From contig NZ_JAOVZO020000003.1 of NCBI RefSeq assembly GCF_025717065.2, positions 682,001 through 746,000 of the forward strand: a DNA stretch of 64,000 nucleotides, written 5' to 3'. The notes below the pieces were generated by a model. That model did not search any database and was not told the DNA's origin. It saw nothing but the letters and a program-made list of their open reading frames with translations. The DNA comes from Tahibacter soli. GTDB taxonomy: Bacteria > Pseudomonadota > Gammaproteobacteria > Xanthomonadales > Rhodanobacteraceae. The translations under genes and the position numbers were made by a program. Below are positions 36,279 to 46,300 of this stretch, piece by piece. How positions within the stretch are numbered: the stretch's first letter is position 1; each line of letters begins with the position of its first letter.

Positions 36279-38594
36279 TTGTTCACCGACTTATCTGCCC
36301 GTCTCGCCGCCGCAGCGCGCATCGTCTGGCGCTGGGCGCGGGTCCCGTTCTGGTTCGGCCTCGGTTTCGCGATTGCGTTCGGCGTGCCGTACGTGCTGCA
36401 TCTGGACACGCAGGTGCGCGCGCGCTTCGACGATCTGTCGTGGGAAACGCCGACGCGCGTCTACGCGCGACCGCTGCTGCTCGCGCCCGGCGAGCCGCTC
36501 GATGCCGCCACGCTGCTGCTCGAACTCGACGCCGCCCGCTACGACGAGGTGACCGGCGCGCGCCAGCCCGGCACGTTCATGCGCGACGGCGACCGCTTCG
36601 TCATCGCGCGCCGCTCGTTCGTCACGCTCGAAGGCATGGAGCGCGCGCGGCGCGTCGAAGTGGTGCTGCAGCGCGCGCGCGTCGCGACGATCAAGGACAT
36701 CGACAACGGCCAGACGCTCGCGCAGCTGCGCCTCGACCCCGCGCGCATCGCCACGCTCTACGGCGCCGAACAGGAAGAACGCCGCGTCGCAAAGCTCGGC
36801 CAGATGCCGCCGCTGCTCGTGCAGGGGCTGCAGGCGGTCGAGGATCGCGACTTCAAGCATCACTTCGGCATCGACTTCACCGCGATCGTGCGCGCGATGC
36901 TCGCGAACGCGCGCGCCGGCCATCTCGTGCAGGGCGGCTCGACGCTGACGCAGCAGCTCGTCAAGAACCTGTTTCTCGACCGCAGCCGCAGCCTCGTGCG
37001 CAAGTTCAACGAAGCGGTGCTCGCGATGCTGATCGAAGCGCGCTACGAGAAGCAGCGCATCCTCGAAGCGTACGTCAACGAAATCTTTCTCGGACAGCAG
37101 GGCGGCCAGGCCGTGCACGGCTTCGCCGCGGCGAGCGAATTCTATTTCGGCCGCGAGCTCAACACGCTGCGCGTGCCCGACGTCGCGCTGCTCGTGGGTC
37201 TCGTGCAGGGCCCGAGCTACTACGATCCGCGGCGCTACCCCGAACGCGCGCTGGCGCGGCGCAACCTCGTGCTGTCGATGTTCTTCGAGACGGGCCTCGT
37301 CAGCGACGACGAATACGCCCGCGCGAAGGCCGCGCCGCTCGGCGTATCGGAAAGTCCGGGCCTGCCGCGCAACCGTTTTCCGGCATTTCTCGATCTCGTG
37401 CGCGGACAGTTGACGCGCGACTACGACGACGCCGCGCTGCGCGGCGCGGGCCTGACCGTGCTCACGACGCTCGCGCCGTCGACGCAGATGCTCGCCGAGC
37501 GCGCGCTCGTCGAGACGCTCGCCGCGCTCGGCAAGAAGCAGGACGGCACGCAGGCCGCGATGGTGGTGACCGGCGCGCGCAGCGGCGAGGTCGCCGCGGT
37601 CGTGGGCGATCGCGCGCCCGATCAGCCCGGCTTCAATCGCGCGATCGACGCGCGCCGGCCGATCGGTTCGCTGGTCAAGCCGTTCGTCTATCTCGTGGCG
37701 CTGGCGCAGCCGCAGCGCTACTCGCTCGCGAGCATCGTCGACGACGCGCCGGTCGCGCTGCCGCAGCCGAACGGCAAGACGTGGATGCCGCAGAACGCCG
37801 ACAAGGAGGCGCACGGCCCGGTGACGCTGATCGACGCGCTGGCGCGGTCGTGGAATCTCGCGACGGTGCGGCTCGGCATGCTCGTCGGCGTCGACCGCGT
37901 GCGCGCGCTGCTCGCCTCGTTCAATCTCGCATCGCCGATCAACCCGAATCCGTCGCTGCTGCTCGGCGCGCTCGACCTGTCGCCGCTGGAAGTGGCGCAG
38001 CTGTACCAGTATTTCGCGGCCGACGGCCATGCGCTGCCGGTCGTCGCCGTGCGCGGCGTGCTCGATCTCGACGGCCGGCCGCTGCGGCGCTACGGCGTCA
38101 AGCCCGGCGCCGGCGACTACGTCGACGCGGCGCGGCTGGTAAGCTACGCGCTGCAGCAGGCGCTGACGACCGGCACCGGCAAGGCGGTGGGCGCAAGTCC
38201 GCTCGCGGCGCTCAACGCGGCCGGCAAGACCGGCACGAGCGACGATTCGCGCGACAGCTGGTTCGCCGGCTACACGGGCGATCATCTCGCCGTCGTCTGG
38301 GTCGGCCGCGACGACAACAAGCCGACCGGCCTCGTCGGCGCGACCGGCGCGCTGCGCGTGTGGATGGCGCTGTTCGGACGGTTGCCGAGCCGGCCGCTCG
38401 ATCTCGATCTCGGCGGCGGCATCGAAATCGCCTGGGTCGACCCGACGAGCGGCAAGCGGACGCGGCCCGAATGCGAAGGCGCGCGGCAGATGCCGTTTCT
38501 CGCCGGCTACGCGCCGCAGGAAGAAGAGGGCTGCGCGCTGCAGCGGCTGCGCGAATGGTTCGGCGGCGATTCCGGCGAAGCCGGCGCGCATTGA
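36279..38594 (+). CDS. mrcB: Penicillin-binding protein 1B (bifunctional)
   Basis: 771 aa inner-membrane peptidoglycan synthase. A TM anchor (about 22-40) is followed by a UB2H-like domain (about 60-150), the GT51 transglycosylase (catalytic E188 in VEDRDFKHHFGID; GGSTLTQQLVKNLFL) and the transpeptidase with S464-x-x-K467 (GSLVK), S524-x-N526 (SWN) and K650-T-G (GKTGTSDD). These define a PBP1b-type class A PBP. The annotated start is TTG at 36279; no ATG precedes the TM segment and the ribosome-binding site is weak, so a GTG start is possible. The lipoprotein gene follows after 25 bases. Confidence 0.93.
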   Translation: MFTDLSARLAAAARIVWRWARVPFWFGLGFAIAFGVPYVLHLDTQVRARFDDLSWETPTRVYARPLLLAPGEPLDAATLLLELDAARYDEVTGARQPGTFMRDGDRFVIARRSFVTLEGMERARRVEVVLQRARVATIKDIDNGQTLAQLRLDPARIATLYGAEQEERRVAKLGQMPPLLVQGLQAVEDRDFKHHFGIDFTAIVRAMLANARAGHLVQGGSTLTQQLVKNLFLDRSRSLVRKFNEAVLAMLIEARYEKQRILEAYVNEIFLGQQGGQAVHGFAAASEFYFGRELNTLRVPDVALLVGLVQGPSYYDPRRYPERALARRNLVLSMFFETGLVSDDEYARAKAAPLGVSESPGLPRNRFPAFLDLVRGQLTRDYDDAALRGAGLTVLTTLAPSTQMLAERALVETLAALGKKQDGTQAAMVVTGARSGEVAAVVGDRAPDQPGFNRAIDARRPIGSLVKPFVYLVALAQPQRYSLASIVDDAPVALPQPNGKTWMPQNADKEAHGPVTLIDALARSWNLATVRLGMLVGVDRVRALLASFNLASPINPNPSLLLGALDLSPLEVAQLYQYFAADGHALPVVAVRGVLDLDGRPLRRYGVKPGAGDYVDAARLVSYALQQALTTGTGKAVGASPLAALNAAGKTGTSDDSRDSWFAGYTGDHLAVVWVGRDDNKPTGLVGATGALRVWMALFGRLPSRPLDLDLGGGIEIAWVDPTSGKRTRPECEGARQMPFLAGYAPQEEEGCALQRLREWFGGDSGEAGAH

Positions 38595-38619
38595 TCACGA
38601 AGATGCAACAAGGTGCAGA

Positions 38620-39147
38620 ATGAACGTTTTTGCTTTGTCGATTCGTAGTGCCGGCGTCGCCAGCCTGCTCGCGCTCGCCGCCTGCGGCGGCGCGCCGTCG
38701 CCGCAGCAGGCGCCCGCGCAGGCCAAGGTCGAGCGCGACTACATCATGGAGATCCGCGCGGCGGGCTATGCCAGCACGTCGGCGGTCGAAGTGCAGCCGC
38801 TGCGCGATCCGGCCGTCGACGGTTTCCTCAAGCAGGCCGCCGACCTCGAAGCGCAGCACAAGTACGCCGACGCGACGGCGACCGTCGACCGGGCGCTCAA
38901 ACTCGCGCCGGACGCGCCGGAGATCCTGCAGCTCAAGGCCGAACTGATGATGCCGCAGGGCAAGTACGCCGACGCAGAGGCGCTGGCGCGCAAGTCTTAC
39001 GATCTCGGCCCGAAGCTCGGCAGCCTGTGCGCGCGCAACTGGCAGACCGTCATCGAAACGCGCCGCGTCGCGCGCGACGACGCCAGCGTCGAGAGCGCCA
39101 AGGGCCAGCTCGCGTCGTGCCGCGTCGCGCCGCGTCAGCGGCTCTGA
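38620..39147 (+). CDS. TPR-like lipoprotein downstream of PBP1b
   Basis: 175 aa with a lipoprotein signal: hydrophobic stretch and lipobox LAAC with the lipidated Cys near residue 22. The mature protein has a short proline-rich linker and TPR-like helices (FLKQAADLEAQHKYADATATVDRALKLAPDAPEIL, KYADAEALARKSYDLGPKLG). Its place directly after mrcB and before the helicase gene suggests a periplasmic partner in wall synthesis, by analogy to LpoB; it is not sequence-similar to LpoB as far as I can see. Confidence 0.8.
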   Translation: MNVFALSIRSAGVASLLALAACGGAPSPQQAPAQAKVERDYIMEIRAAGYASTSAVEVQPLRDPAVDGFLKQAADLEAQHKYADATATVDRALKLAPDAPEILQLKAELMMPQGKYADAEALARKSYDLGPKLGSLCARNWQTVIETRRVARDDASVESAKGQLASCRVAPRQRL

Positions 39148-39154
39148 ACCGCGC

Positions 39155-41059
39155 GTGCGGGATATCGCCGAACTCCTGGGCGCGGACGGCGTCTTCGCGC
39201 GCGAAGTGCCGGGCTTCGCGCCGCGCGCCGCGCAGCAGGAAATGGCGCGCGCGGTCGCCGACGCGATCGCCGATCGCCATACGCTGATCGCCGAGGCCGG
39301 CACCGGCACCGGCAAGACGTTCGCGTACCTCGTGCCGGCGCTCCTGTCGGGCAAGCGCGTGATCGTCTCGACCGGCACGAAGACGCTGCAGGACCAGCTG
39401 TTCCACCGCGACCTGCCGCGCGTGCGTCAGGTGACCGGCGCGCGCCTGAAGGCGAGCCTGTTGAAAGGCCGCGCGAATTATCTATGCCTCTACCGGCTCG
39501 ACCAGGCGAGCCGCGACGGGCGCTTCCCGTCGCGCGAGCAGGTCGGGCAGTTGCAGCTGCTGCGCGCGTGGTCGACGCGCACGGCATCGGGCGATCGCGG
39601 CGAATTCGCCGACGTGCCCGAAGATTCGCCGCTGTGGCCGCGCGTGACGTCGACCACCGAGAACTGCCTCGGCGCCGACTGCCCGATGTTCAACGACTGC
39701 TTCGTCGTCAAGGCGCGCCGCGCGGCGCAGGAAGCCGACGTCGTCGTGGTGAACCATCATCTGCTGTTCGCCGACCTCGCGATCAAGCAGGAGGGCTTCG
39801 GCGAAATCCTGCCCGGCGCGCACGCGTTCGTGCTCGACGAGGCGCATCAGATTCCCGATCTCGCCGGGCAGTTCTTTTCGGTCAGTTTTTCCGCGCGACA
39901 GGTGCAGGAGCTCGTGGCCGACACCGAAGCCGAATGCGGTTCGGTCACCGGCGCTTTCAGCGTGCTCAGCGAAGCGTTGACGGCGATGCCGTCGGCGCTG
40001 CGCCGCGTGCGCCTCGCGCTCGACAAGCTGCCGCAGCGCGGTGCGTTCGCCGCGATCGAGGACGACCGCTTCGCGCTCGGCGAACTGCGCGAGCTGCAGA
40101 CGGCGATGAGCAAGCTCACCGAAGCGCTCGCGGGGCAGGCCGAACGCTCGCGCGGCATGACCAACATGCACGAGCGCGCCGAAGGCATCGTGCAGCGGCT
40201 CGACCAGGTGCTCGACGGCACCGCGCACAACTGGGTGCACTGGTACGAACTGACGACGCAGGGCTTCGCGCTCAACGCGACGCCGCTCGATCTCGCGCCG
40301 CCGCTGCGCGCACTGCGCCAGCAGAGCCAGGCCGCGTGGATCTTCACGTCGGCGACGCTGTCGATCGCCGGCGATTTCAAGCACTATTCGCGCCAGCTCG
40401 GCCTCGACGATCCGGTGACGCTCGCGCTCGCCAGTCCGTTCGACTACGCGCGGCAGGCGCTGACGTACATCCCGCGCGGGTTGCCCGATCCGAACGCGCC
40501 GGACTACACCGACCGCGTGATCGCGGCCGCGCGGCCGGTGCTGGAAGCGTCGCGCGGTCGCGCGTTCCTGCTGTTCACCTCGCATCGCGCGCTGCGACGG
40601 GCGGCCGAACTGCTGGCCGACCTGCCGTACCCGCTGTTCGTGCAGGGCACCGCGCCGCGGCATCAGCTGCTGACCGACTTCCGCGCGTCCGGCAACGGCG
40701 TGCTGCTCGGCGCGGCGAGTTTCTGGGAAGGCGTCGACGTGGCCGGCGATGCGCTGAGCTGCGTCATTATCGACAAGTTGCCTTTTGCGGCGCCGGACGA
40801 TCCGGTGCTCGAAGCGCGCCTGAATGCCATGCGCGAGGCGGGCGGCAATCCGTTCGTGCAGTGGCAGGTGCCGACCGCGGTGATCGCGCTCAAGCAGGGT
40901 GCGGGCCGGCTGATCCGCGACGTGCACGATCGCGGCGTGCTGGTGCTGTGCGATCCGCGGCTCATCACGCGTCCCTACGGCAAGCTGTTCCTGAAAAGCC
41001 TGCCGCCGATGCCGATCACGCGCGAGCTCGTCGACGTCGACGGGTTCTTCGGCGAGTAG
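39155..41059 (+). CDS. DinG/YoaA-type ATP-dependent DNA helicase
   Basis: 634 aa XPD-like superfamily 2 helicase. It shows Walker A (AEAGTGTGKT), the DEAH box (VLDEAHQI), STGTKTLQDQL, and C-terminal motif VI (VIALKQGAGRLIRD). Four cysteines for a [4Fe-4S] cluster are present (NYLCLYR; NCLGADCPMFNDCF). Its size and cysteine layout favour YoaA over the longer DinG. YoaA works with the Pol III chi subunit at damaged forks in E. coli. The GTG start lies eight bases after the lipoprotein stop; TetR follows after 10 bases. Confidence 0.9.
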   Translation: MRDIAELLGADGVFAREVPGFAPRAAQQEMARAVADAIADRHTLIAEAGTGTGKTFAYLVPALLSGKRVIVSTGTKTLQDQLFHRDLPRVRQVTGARLKASLLKGRANYLCLYRLDQASRDGRFPSREQVGQLQLLRAWSTRTASGDRGEFADVPEDSPLWPRVTSTTENCLGADCPMFNDCFVVKARRAAQEADVVVVNHHLLFADLAIKQEGFGEILPGAHAFVLDEAHQIPDLAGQFFSVSFSARQVQELVADTEAECGSVTGAFSVLSEALTAMPSALRRVRLALDKLPQRGAFAAIEDDRFALGELRELQTAMSKLTEALAGQAERSRGMTNMHERAEGIVQRLDQVLDGTAHNWVHWYELTTQGFALNATPLDLAPPLRALRQQSQAAWIFTSATLSIAGDFKHYSRQLGLDDPVTLALASPFDYARQALTYIPRGLPDPNAPDYTDRVIAAARPVLEASRGRAFLLFTSHRALRRAAELLADLPYPLFVQGTAPRHQLLTDFRASGNGVLLGAASFWEGVDVAGDALSCVIIDKLPFAAPDDPVLEARLNAMREAGGNPFVQWQVPTAVIALKQGAGRLIRDVHDRGVLVLCDPRLITRPYGKLFLKSLPPMPITRELVDVDGFFGE

Positions 41060-41068
41060 ACTCGTCGC

Positions 41069-41629
41069 ATGGCCCGCAGCTCCGAAGACACGCGACGGCG
41101 ACTCCTCGATGCGGCGACCGCCGAGTTCGCCGAGCACGGCATCGCCGGCGCCCGCGTCGACCGCATCGCCGCGGCGGCCGGCTGCAACAAGCAGGCGATC
41201 TACGCGTACTTCGGCAGCAAGGACGGCCTGTTCGACGCGGTCTACGACCTCCTGTGCGTACGCATCGTCGACGCCGTGCCGATCGATGCGCACGATCTGC
41301 CGGGCTACGCCGTGCGCCTGTCCGACTGGTTCGCCGCGAATCCGCAGGTGCTGCGGCTGGCGGCGTGGTTCCAGCTCGAAGTCGGCGCGTCGCGGCTGCC
41401 GCCGGCGGTGGCGCTGCGCGCGACCGAGCACAAGATCGCGGCGATCCGCGCGGCGCAGGACGCCGGCGCGATCGGAAGCCGCTTCGCGCCGGAAGCCCTG
41501 CTCGCCCTCGTGCTGAGAATCGCGACGACCGGCAGCAAGGACTCGCCCGAATCGGGCCTGCTCGATGCGTCGGCGGCCACGCTGCGGCAGGTCGTGCGCG
41601 CGGCGGTCGAGCGGCTCGTCTCGAATTGA
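41069..41629 (+). CDS. TetR-family transcriptional regulator
   Basis: 186 aa with the TetR DNA-binding domain (about 1-55: RRRLLDAATAEFAEHGIAGARVDRIAAAAGCNKQAIYAYFGSKDGLF). The C-terminal ligand domain (about 80-180) is variable and its ligand unknown. It is the last gene of the mrcB-lipoprotein-helicase run, so the whole run may be one transcript. Confidence 0.88.
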   Translation: MARSSEDTRRRLLDAATAEFAEHGIAGARVDRIAAAAGCNKQAIYAYFGSKDGLFDAVYDLLCVRIVDAVPIDAHDLPGYAVRLSDWFAANPQVLRLAAWFQLEVGASRLPPAVALRATEHKIAAIRAAQDAGAIGSRFAPEALLALVLRIATTGSKDSPESGLLDASAATLRQVVRAAVERLVSN

Positions 41630-41672
41630 TCGATGCCTTGGTCGCACTCGCGGCGCAAGGCATCTGTGCTTG

Positions 41673-43116
41673 CTACGGATTTCCGCACACGGCAGGCATC
41701 GGCGAAAGATTGCTGGCAAAGCAGGCGTTCGCCGTCGGAAACGAAAGTGTCGATTCGAAGCCCGGAACGAACCAGAATTTGCATGAAACGCTCGGTGTTG
41801 CGCCAAGGTTTGGGTCGGCGTAACCGAGCGTCGGTGCATTGACCTGGAACGTGACTTGACCGTTCGTGTTCGTGTCAACGCTCGTCGGTGGGGTAACCCA
41901 AATGGCGATGTCAGGCCGAGTCGACGTGCAGCTCGACTGGATTGTCCTGCCGGGGTAGGCGTGGCTCAGACTTACAACGACATTGCTCTGGCCGGTCCAG
42001 TTGAGAGGCGAGATGGACGACGGATTGATGACGACATTCTGACCGAGAGCGACACCGACCGCAGTATATGTTGCGGCGTTTAGGGTGCCGATCGTGAATG
42101 AACATTGGCGTGTCGGGGGCGGTGTAGGTTGTACCGTGACCATGTCGCTGGCCGTGACGCCGATTGTGAACATGCCCCAGGAATCGGTCCTATACGGGGG
42201 TAACGCGCTCAATGTAACCCCCGGAGCGCATACGATATTTATCGGCACATCCGCCACGATGGGATTTGTGGTTAAAGATACCTGCTGTGTAAAGCTGGCG
42301 TTGCCGGGGGGGATTCGCGGACGTGGGTGTTACTGCAATCTGCGAATAGATGCGTTGTCCTCGAACTCCAATCTTCGCGCTCTTTGTCCCGGCTTTAGTG
42401 CGAAACGTACAGTCACTCTTAGGGTCATCGCCGGACAGCGCGTAGACACGCAAATTGGTTGCAGTGATCTTGAATGGCCCTGCGCTGCCATTCGAGTTCG
42501 TGAAGAGCGAGCTTGGCGTGACCGTGACGGTTGTTGGGCCGCCGACAGGGGTGGGGACGGTGCAAGTCGCCTCGATCTCGGCGTTGGGTGTCGGATTGTC
42601 CCCTTCCTCGCCGAGCGTTGCCGTGACAAAGGTATCTCCGTCTACTCCGATGGTTGCGCTGGGGGCCAGACGTACGATCGGGTCGACCTTGAATTTGATT
42701 TGCTGAGGAGTCGGATCGCACGTGATATTGAGGAAATCTAGGTAGCAAAAAGTGAACTGCACGTAGCGCGTAGATGACGGTGTCGCTCCGGTAATTGGTA
42801 GCCCGGATGTCGTCAACGTATATGGCTGTCGTGTGCCGCTGACGCCGTTTGTGACGCCTATCGATCCGCTGCTTGGAGGGGTGGTCGATCCGAACCCTTC
42901 GAGTTGCCAACTATACGAACTTCCGAAGAACTGGTAGGAAAATGTTCGCGGATTACCGCCGGCCACTGTCTCAAGACAGATCGCCGACGTCTTGTTCCCT
43001 TCCACTTCAGTTGTGGGAGCAGTTGTGGGAGTACACGAAGTTTGTGCTGCCGCATTCGACGCCAGTGCCAGACCGAGCAACGCGCCGGCCGCCGAAGCAG
43101 TCTTGTTGTTCAACAT
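41673..43116 (-). pseudogene. Secreted Ig-like repeat protein, frame broken at a G7 (C7) tract
   Basis: A signal peptide (NNKTASAAGALLGLALASNAAA) opens a frame that runs from 43116 to the tract at 42306-42312, then leads to a foreign tail ending at 42190. Removing one base of the tract joins it to the frame ending at 41673, giving a continuous 480-aa protein. It contains at least two related Ig-like units with a TNxNG-x-F-x-A-x-L ... S-C-x-F pattern (SSLFTNSNGSAGPFKITATNL and TSVDTNTNGQVTFQVNAPTL), each closed by a Cys strand, plus GFES near the end. A secreted/surface role is likely. It is divergent from the RHS gene across 213 bases. It may be a true mutation, phase variation, or a sequence error. 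Confidence 0.7.
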
Positions 43117-43329
43117 CGTAGATCCCTAGCCGAGGATTGTTGAGCGCGCGTCGGACGCGGTTCAGTACCGCACTCGCATCGTCGCAACGTTGTAGCAGCG
43201 GAGCAGTTGTTTAGTAGTACCAAGTTTCTGCTACCCTCGCAATCGAGTTGCTTCCCCAATGACAAGCGTGCGCCTGAAGTCGAGGTGTCGTCTTCGCGCG
43301 CACAAAAAAACGAGCGTAAGGGCCGGTGC

Positions 43330-46300
43330 ATGAGCATGCGCAGTTTCGGATTCTGGCTGTCGGCAACATTGGTTCTCAGCAGTTCAGCCCACGCGATATG
43401 CGGTCCGACGAGCAGCGCGCCGTCGACGATCTACCGCTACACGTATCAGGCGTCAGGCGTCTCCTGCACGAGTCTGGAAGAAGCTGAAGCCCAGATTCCG
43501 GGGTCGAATCCGGGGGGTGCGCAACGTACAAACAGGCGTCAGTGCGCTCGGACTTGCGTCGTCCGCACAAACGGTGACCGAGTCGCAGTACCGGCCCAAC
43601 GGGGCCACGTCGATGGCCTCCGCGGCATTGCACAACCCGCCGGCTTCGTCGACGCCGAGCTTTCGCTTGTTCGTCAAGAATCAGCCAGGCCCGATAACCG
43701 CCGCGTGCGCGACAGCAGTTCCGGGCTGCACCGCGAATGGCTGTGCGACAGCCGAGGATCTGCGCAAGCTCGCCGAGTGCCAGTTTTCCGCGACGTGGGG
43801 CAACTCGCAAAACTTGTTTTGTTGGCAGCGAACTGGCCCGGCGAGTATTCAGGGAGCGTCGCTCACAAGGCCGCCTGTCGTCATCGGTGCCGGCAATCAG
43901 AGCGGTACGCTGCTATATGGGCCGATTTCAAGCACAAGCTACGACTCGGGGATGACACTGTCGATACCCGCGCAGTCGTGCTTCTCGTCGACCAAGACGG
44001 ACGAGAGCGTGCCGGCGAAGATTGTGCAGACCTTCAACTGGGGCGTCGCCAACAGCGCTTCCGTAAGCTGTCCAGCCGGTTCGACGTTGAGCGGTTCGAC
44101 TTCCGTCGGCAGTGCGTGCGGGACCGACTTCGCCAAGTTTTTCATCCAAGCTCCCGGACTGAACCAGACGCCCGGCCAATGCGGTGTCGGCAACCCTTGC
44201 TTCCCGGGCAACGGCAACAAGCAGGTCGATGAAGTCGGATTGCGCCATGGCGCCATCGCGCTCGACTTCCACTACAACTCGTTGCGACAGAATGCGCCGC
44301 TGGCTTACGTCGACCGCAACTGGTCACACTCGTTCGCAAAACGCGTAGTTACTGCCTGGATGCTGCCCGGACATTATGTGGCGTCGGGACCTTCCGATCC
44401 GGAAGTGGATCCGATTGCACAAGTGAACGGAATGGTCGTACAGGACGAACGGGCGCAGATCGAGGCTTATCTTCGCGATGGCAACCTGCCATCTGGAACG
44501 TTCAGGTCGACCGCGACGACGGGCAAATACCTGCGCTACAAGACGGGCGCCACCGCCGCTCAGCAGACCTGGGAACTGACGTACCCGGACGGCACGATTG
44601 AAGTTTACGATCGCGCGGGTCGACTCACTGCGATCAACAGCCCCGGCGACCCGAGAGACAGCCTTGCACTGAGCTACGGCGGAGCGCCGATCACCGGTGT
44701 GCTTTCGGCTAACGTGTCGCAGAACGATCCGATGTTCTGGCGCCTCTTGAAGATCACCGACGGCAACGGCCGTTTCGTGACGCTCGACTACGAGGATTCG
44801 CCGATCTACCGACTCAAGCGCGTGTTGGCCGACGATGGCGTCGAGCTCGTCGGCCTCGGCTACGACAGCGCTCGCCGCATGACGTCGATGACACGGTTCG
44901 GCAAGACGCGCACGTTCGTCTACAACGAAGCCGCGTACGCGCCTCTGGCGGCGACAGTGCAGGGCTATTGGCTGACCGGTATCGTCGACGAGGACAGCCG
45001 CCGCTACGCGACATACACTTACGACGACTGGGGGCGTGCGACTGGCAGCTGGCATGGCACCGTCACCGATAGCGCCGGCAAGGTCTCCGTCGAATACCTC
45101 AACGACTATTCGAGTCGTGTCATGCATCCGCTCGGTCGCCAGGTCACCTACAACTACAATCCGACGAAAGCCTATCGACGCATCGATTCGATGACGGACA
45201 GCGACGGCTCGATCCTCCTGGAGTATTCCGCGGCCAACCGGATCAGCGCTCGCGTCGATCGTCGCAACGTGCGTACGGAGTTCGAATACTCGGCCGACGG
45301 TACGTTCGAAACGGCCCGAACCGAGGCGAAGAACACGCCTGAGCAACGGCGAATCGAAACCGATTGGGATGCGGCGCGCGGTCTGCGTACGGCAGAGCGC
45401 ACGTTTGCCGACCCACCGGGCGGTCCACGCGTAAAACTCGAAGACACGCGCTATCGCTACGAAACCGGCAGTTCGCGTCTGGTCGGCGTCGACCGTGTCG
45501 ATCCGGTCACCAACGTGTTTCGCAGCGTCGATCTGACGTATTGCAGCGCCGCGGATGTCGCCAATCCCACCATGTACTGTGCTTTTGTCGGCCAGCTTCG
45601 ACAGGTCGATGGCGCGCGCAACAATGTGACCGATGTCGTCGACGTTACGACTTATGCGTATCGCGCGAGCGACAATCTGTCGGGCTGCGGCACGTTCGTC
45701 GGGCCCTGTCATCGCAAGGGCGATTTGTGGCGCACGACGAACGCCTTGGGTCATGTCGAAGAGGTCGTTGCCTACGATCGGGCTGGCCGAGTCAAGCGCA
45801 TGACCGATCCGAACGGCACGATCACCGACTACGAATACGACGAGCGCGGCCGGTTGCTCAAGCGCAGCGTACGCGCCGATGCGAGCGGCGTGCCGAACGC
45901 CTCGCTCGATGCGTTCGCGCAGTTCATCTACGACAACTCGGGCAACGTAACCTACGTCTATCCGCCGGGCGGCCACGGTGCGTACTTGCGTTATGAGTAC
46001 GATGATGCGCAACGGATTACGGCGATCGTCGACTCGCTCGGCAATCGCATCCAATATCAACTGGATCGCGCCGGCAATCGTACGAGCGAGCAGGTCGTCG
46101 GGAGCGACAGCCAGATCAGGCGTACGCTGGCGCGTGAATACAACGCGCTCAATCGCCTGAAGAAGGTTCTCGCGGGCAACCAGCAGGTCGTTGCTTTCAC
46201 GGCGAACGAAACCGGTATCAGCGAGGGTTACGACGCGAACGGCAATCCGCGTCGCATGAGTGACGGGCTCAGTATCCCCACCGACCGGCAGTACGACGCC

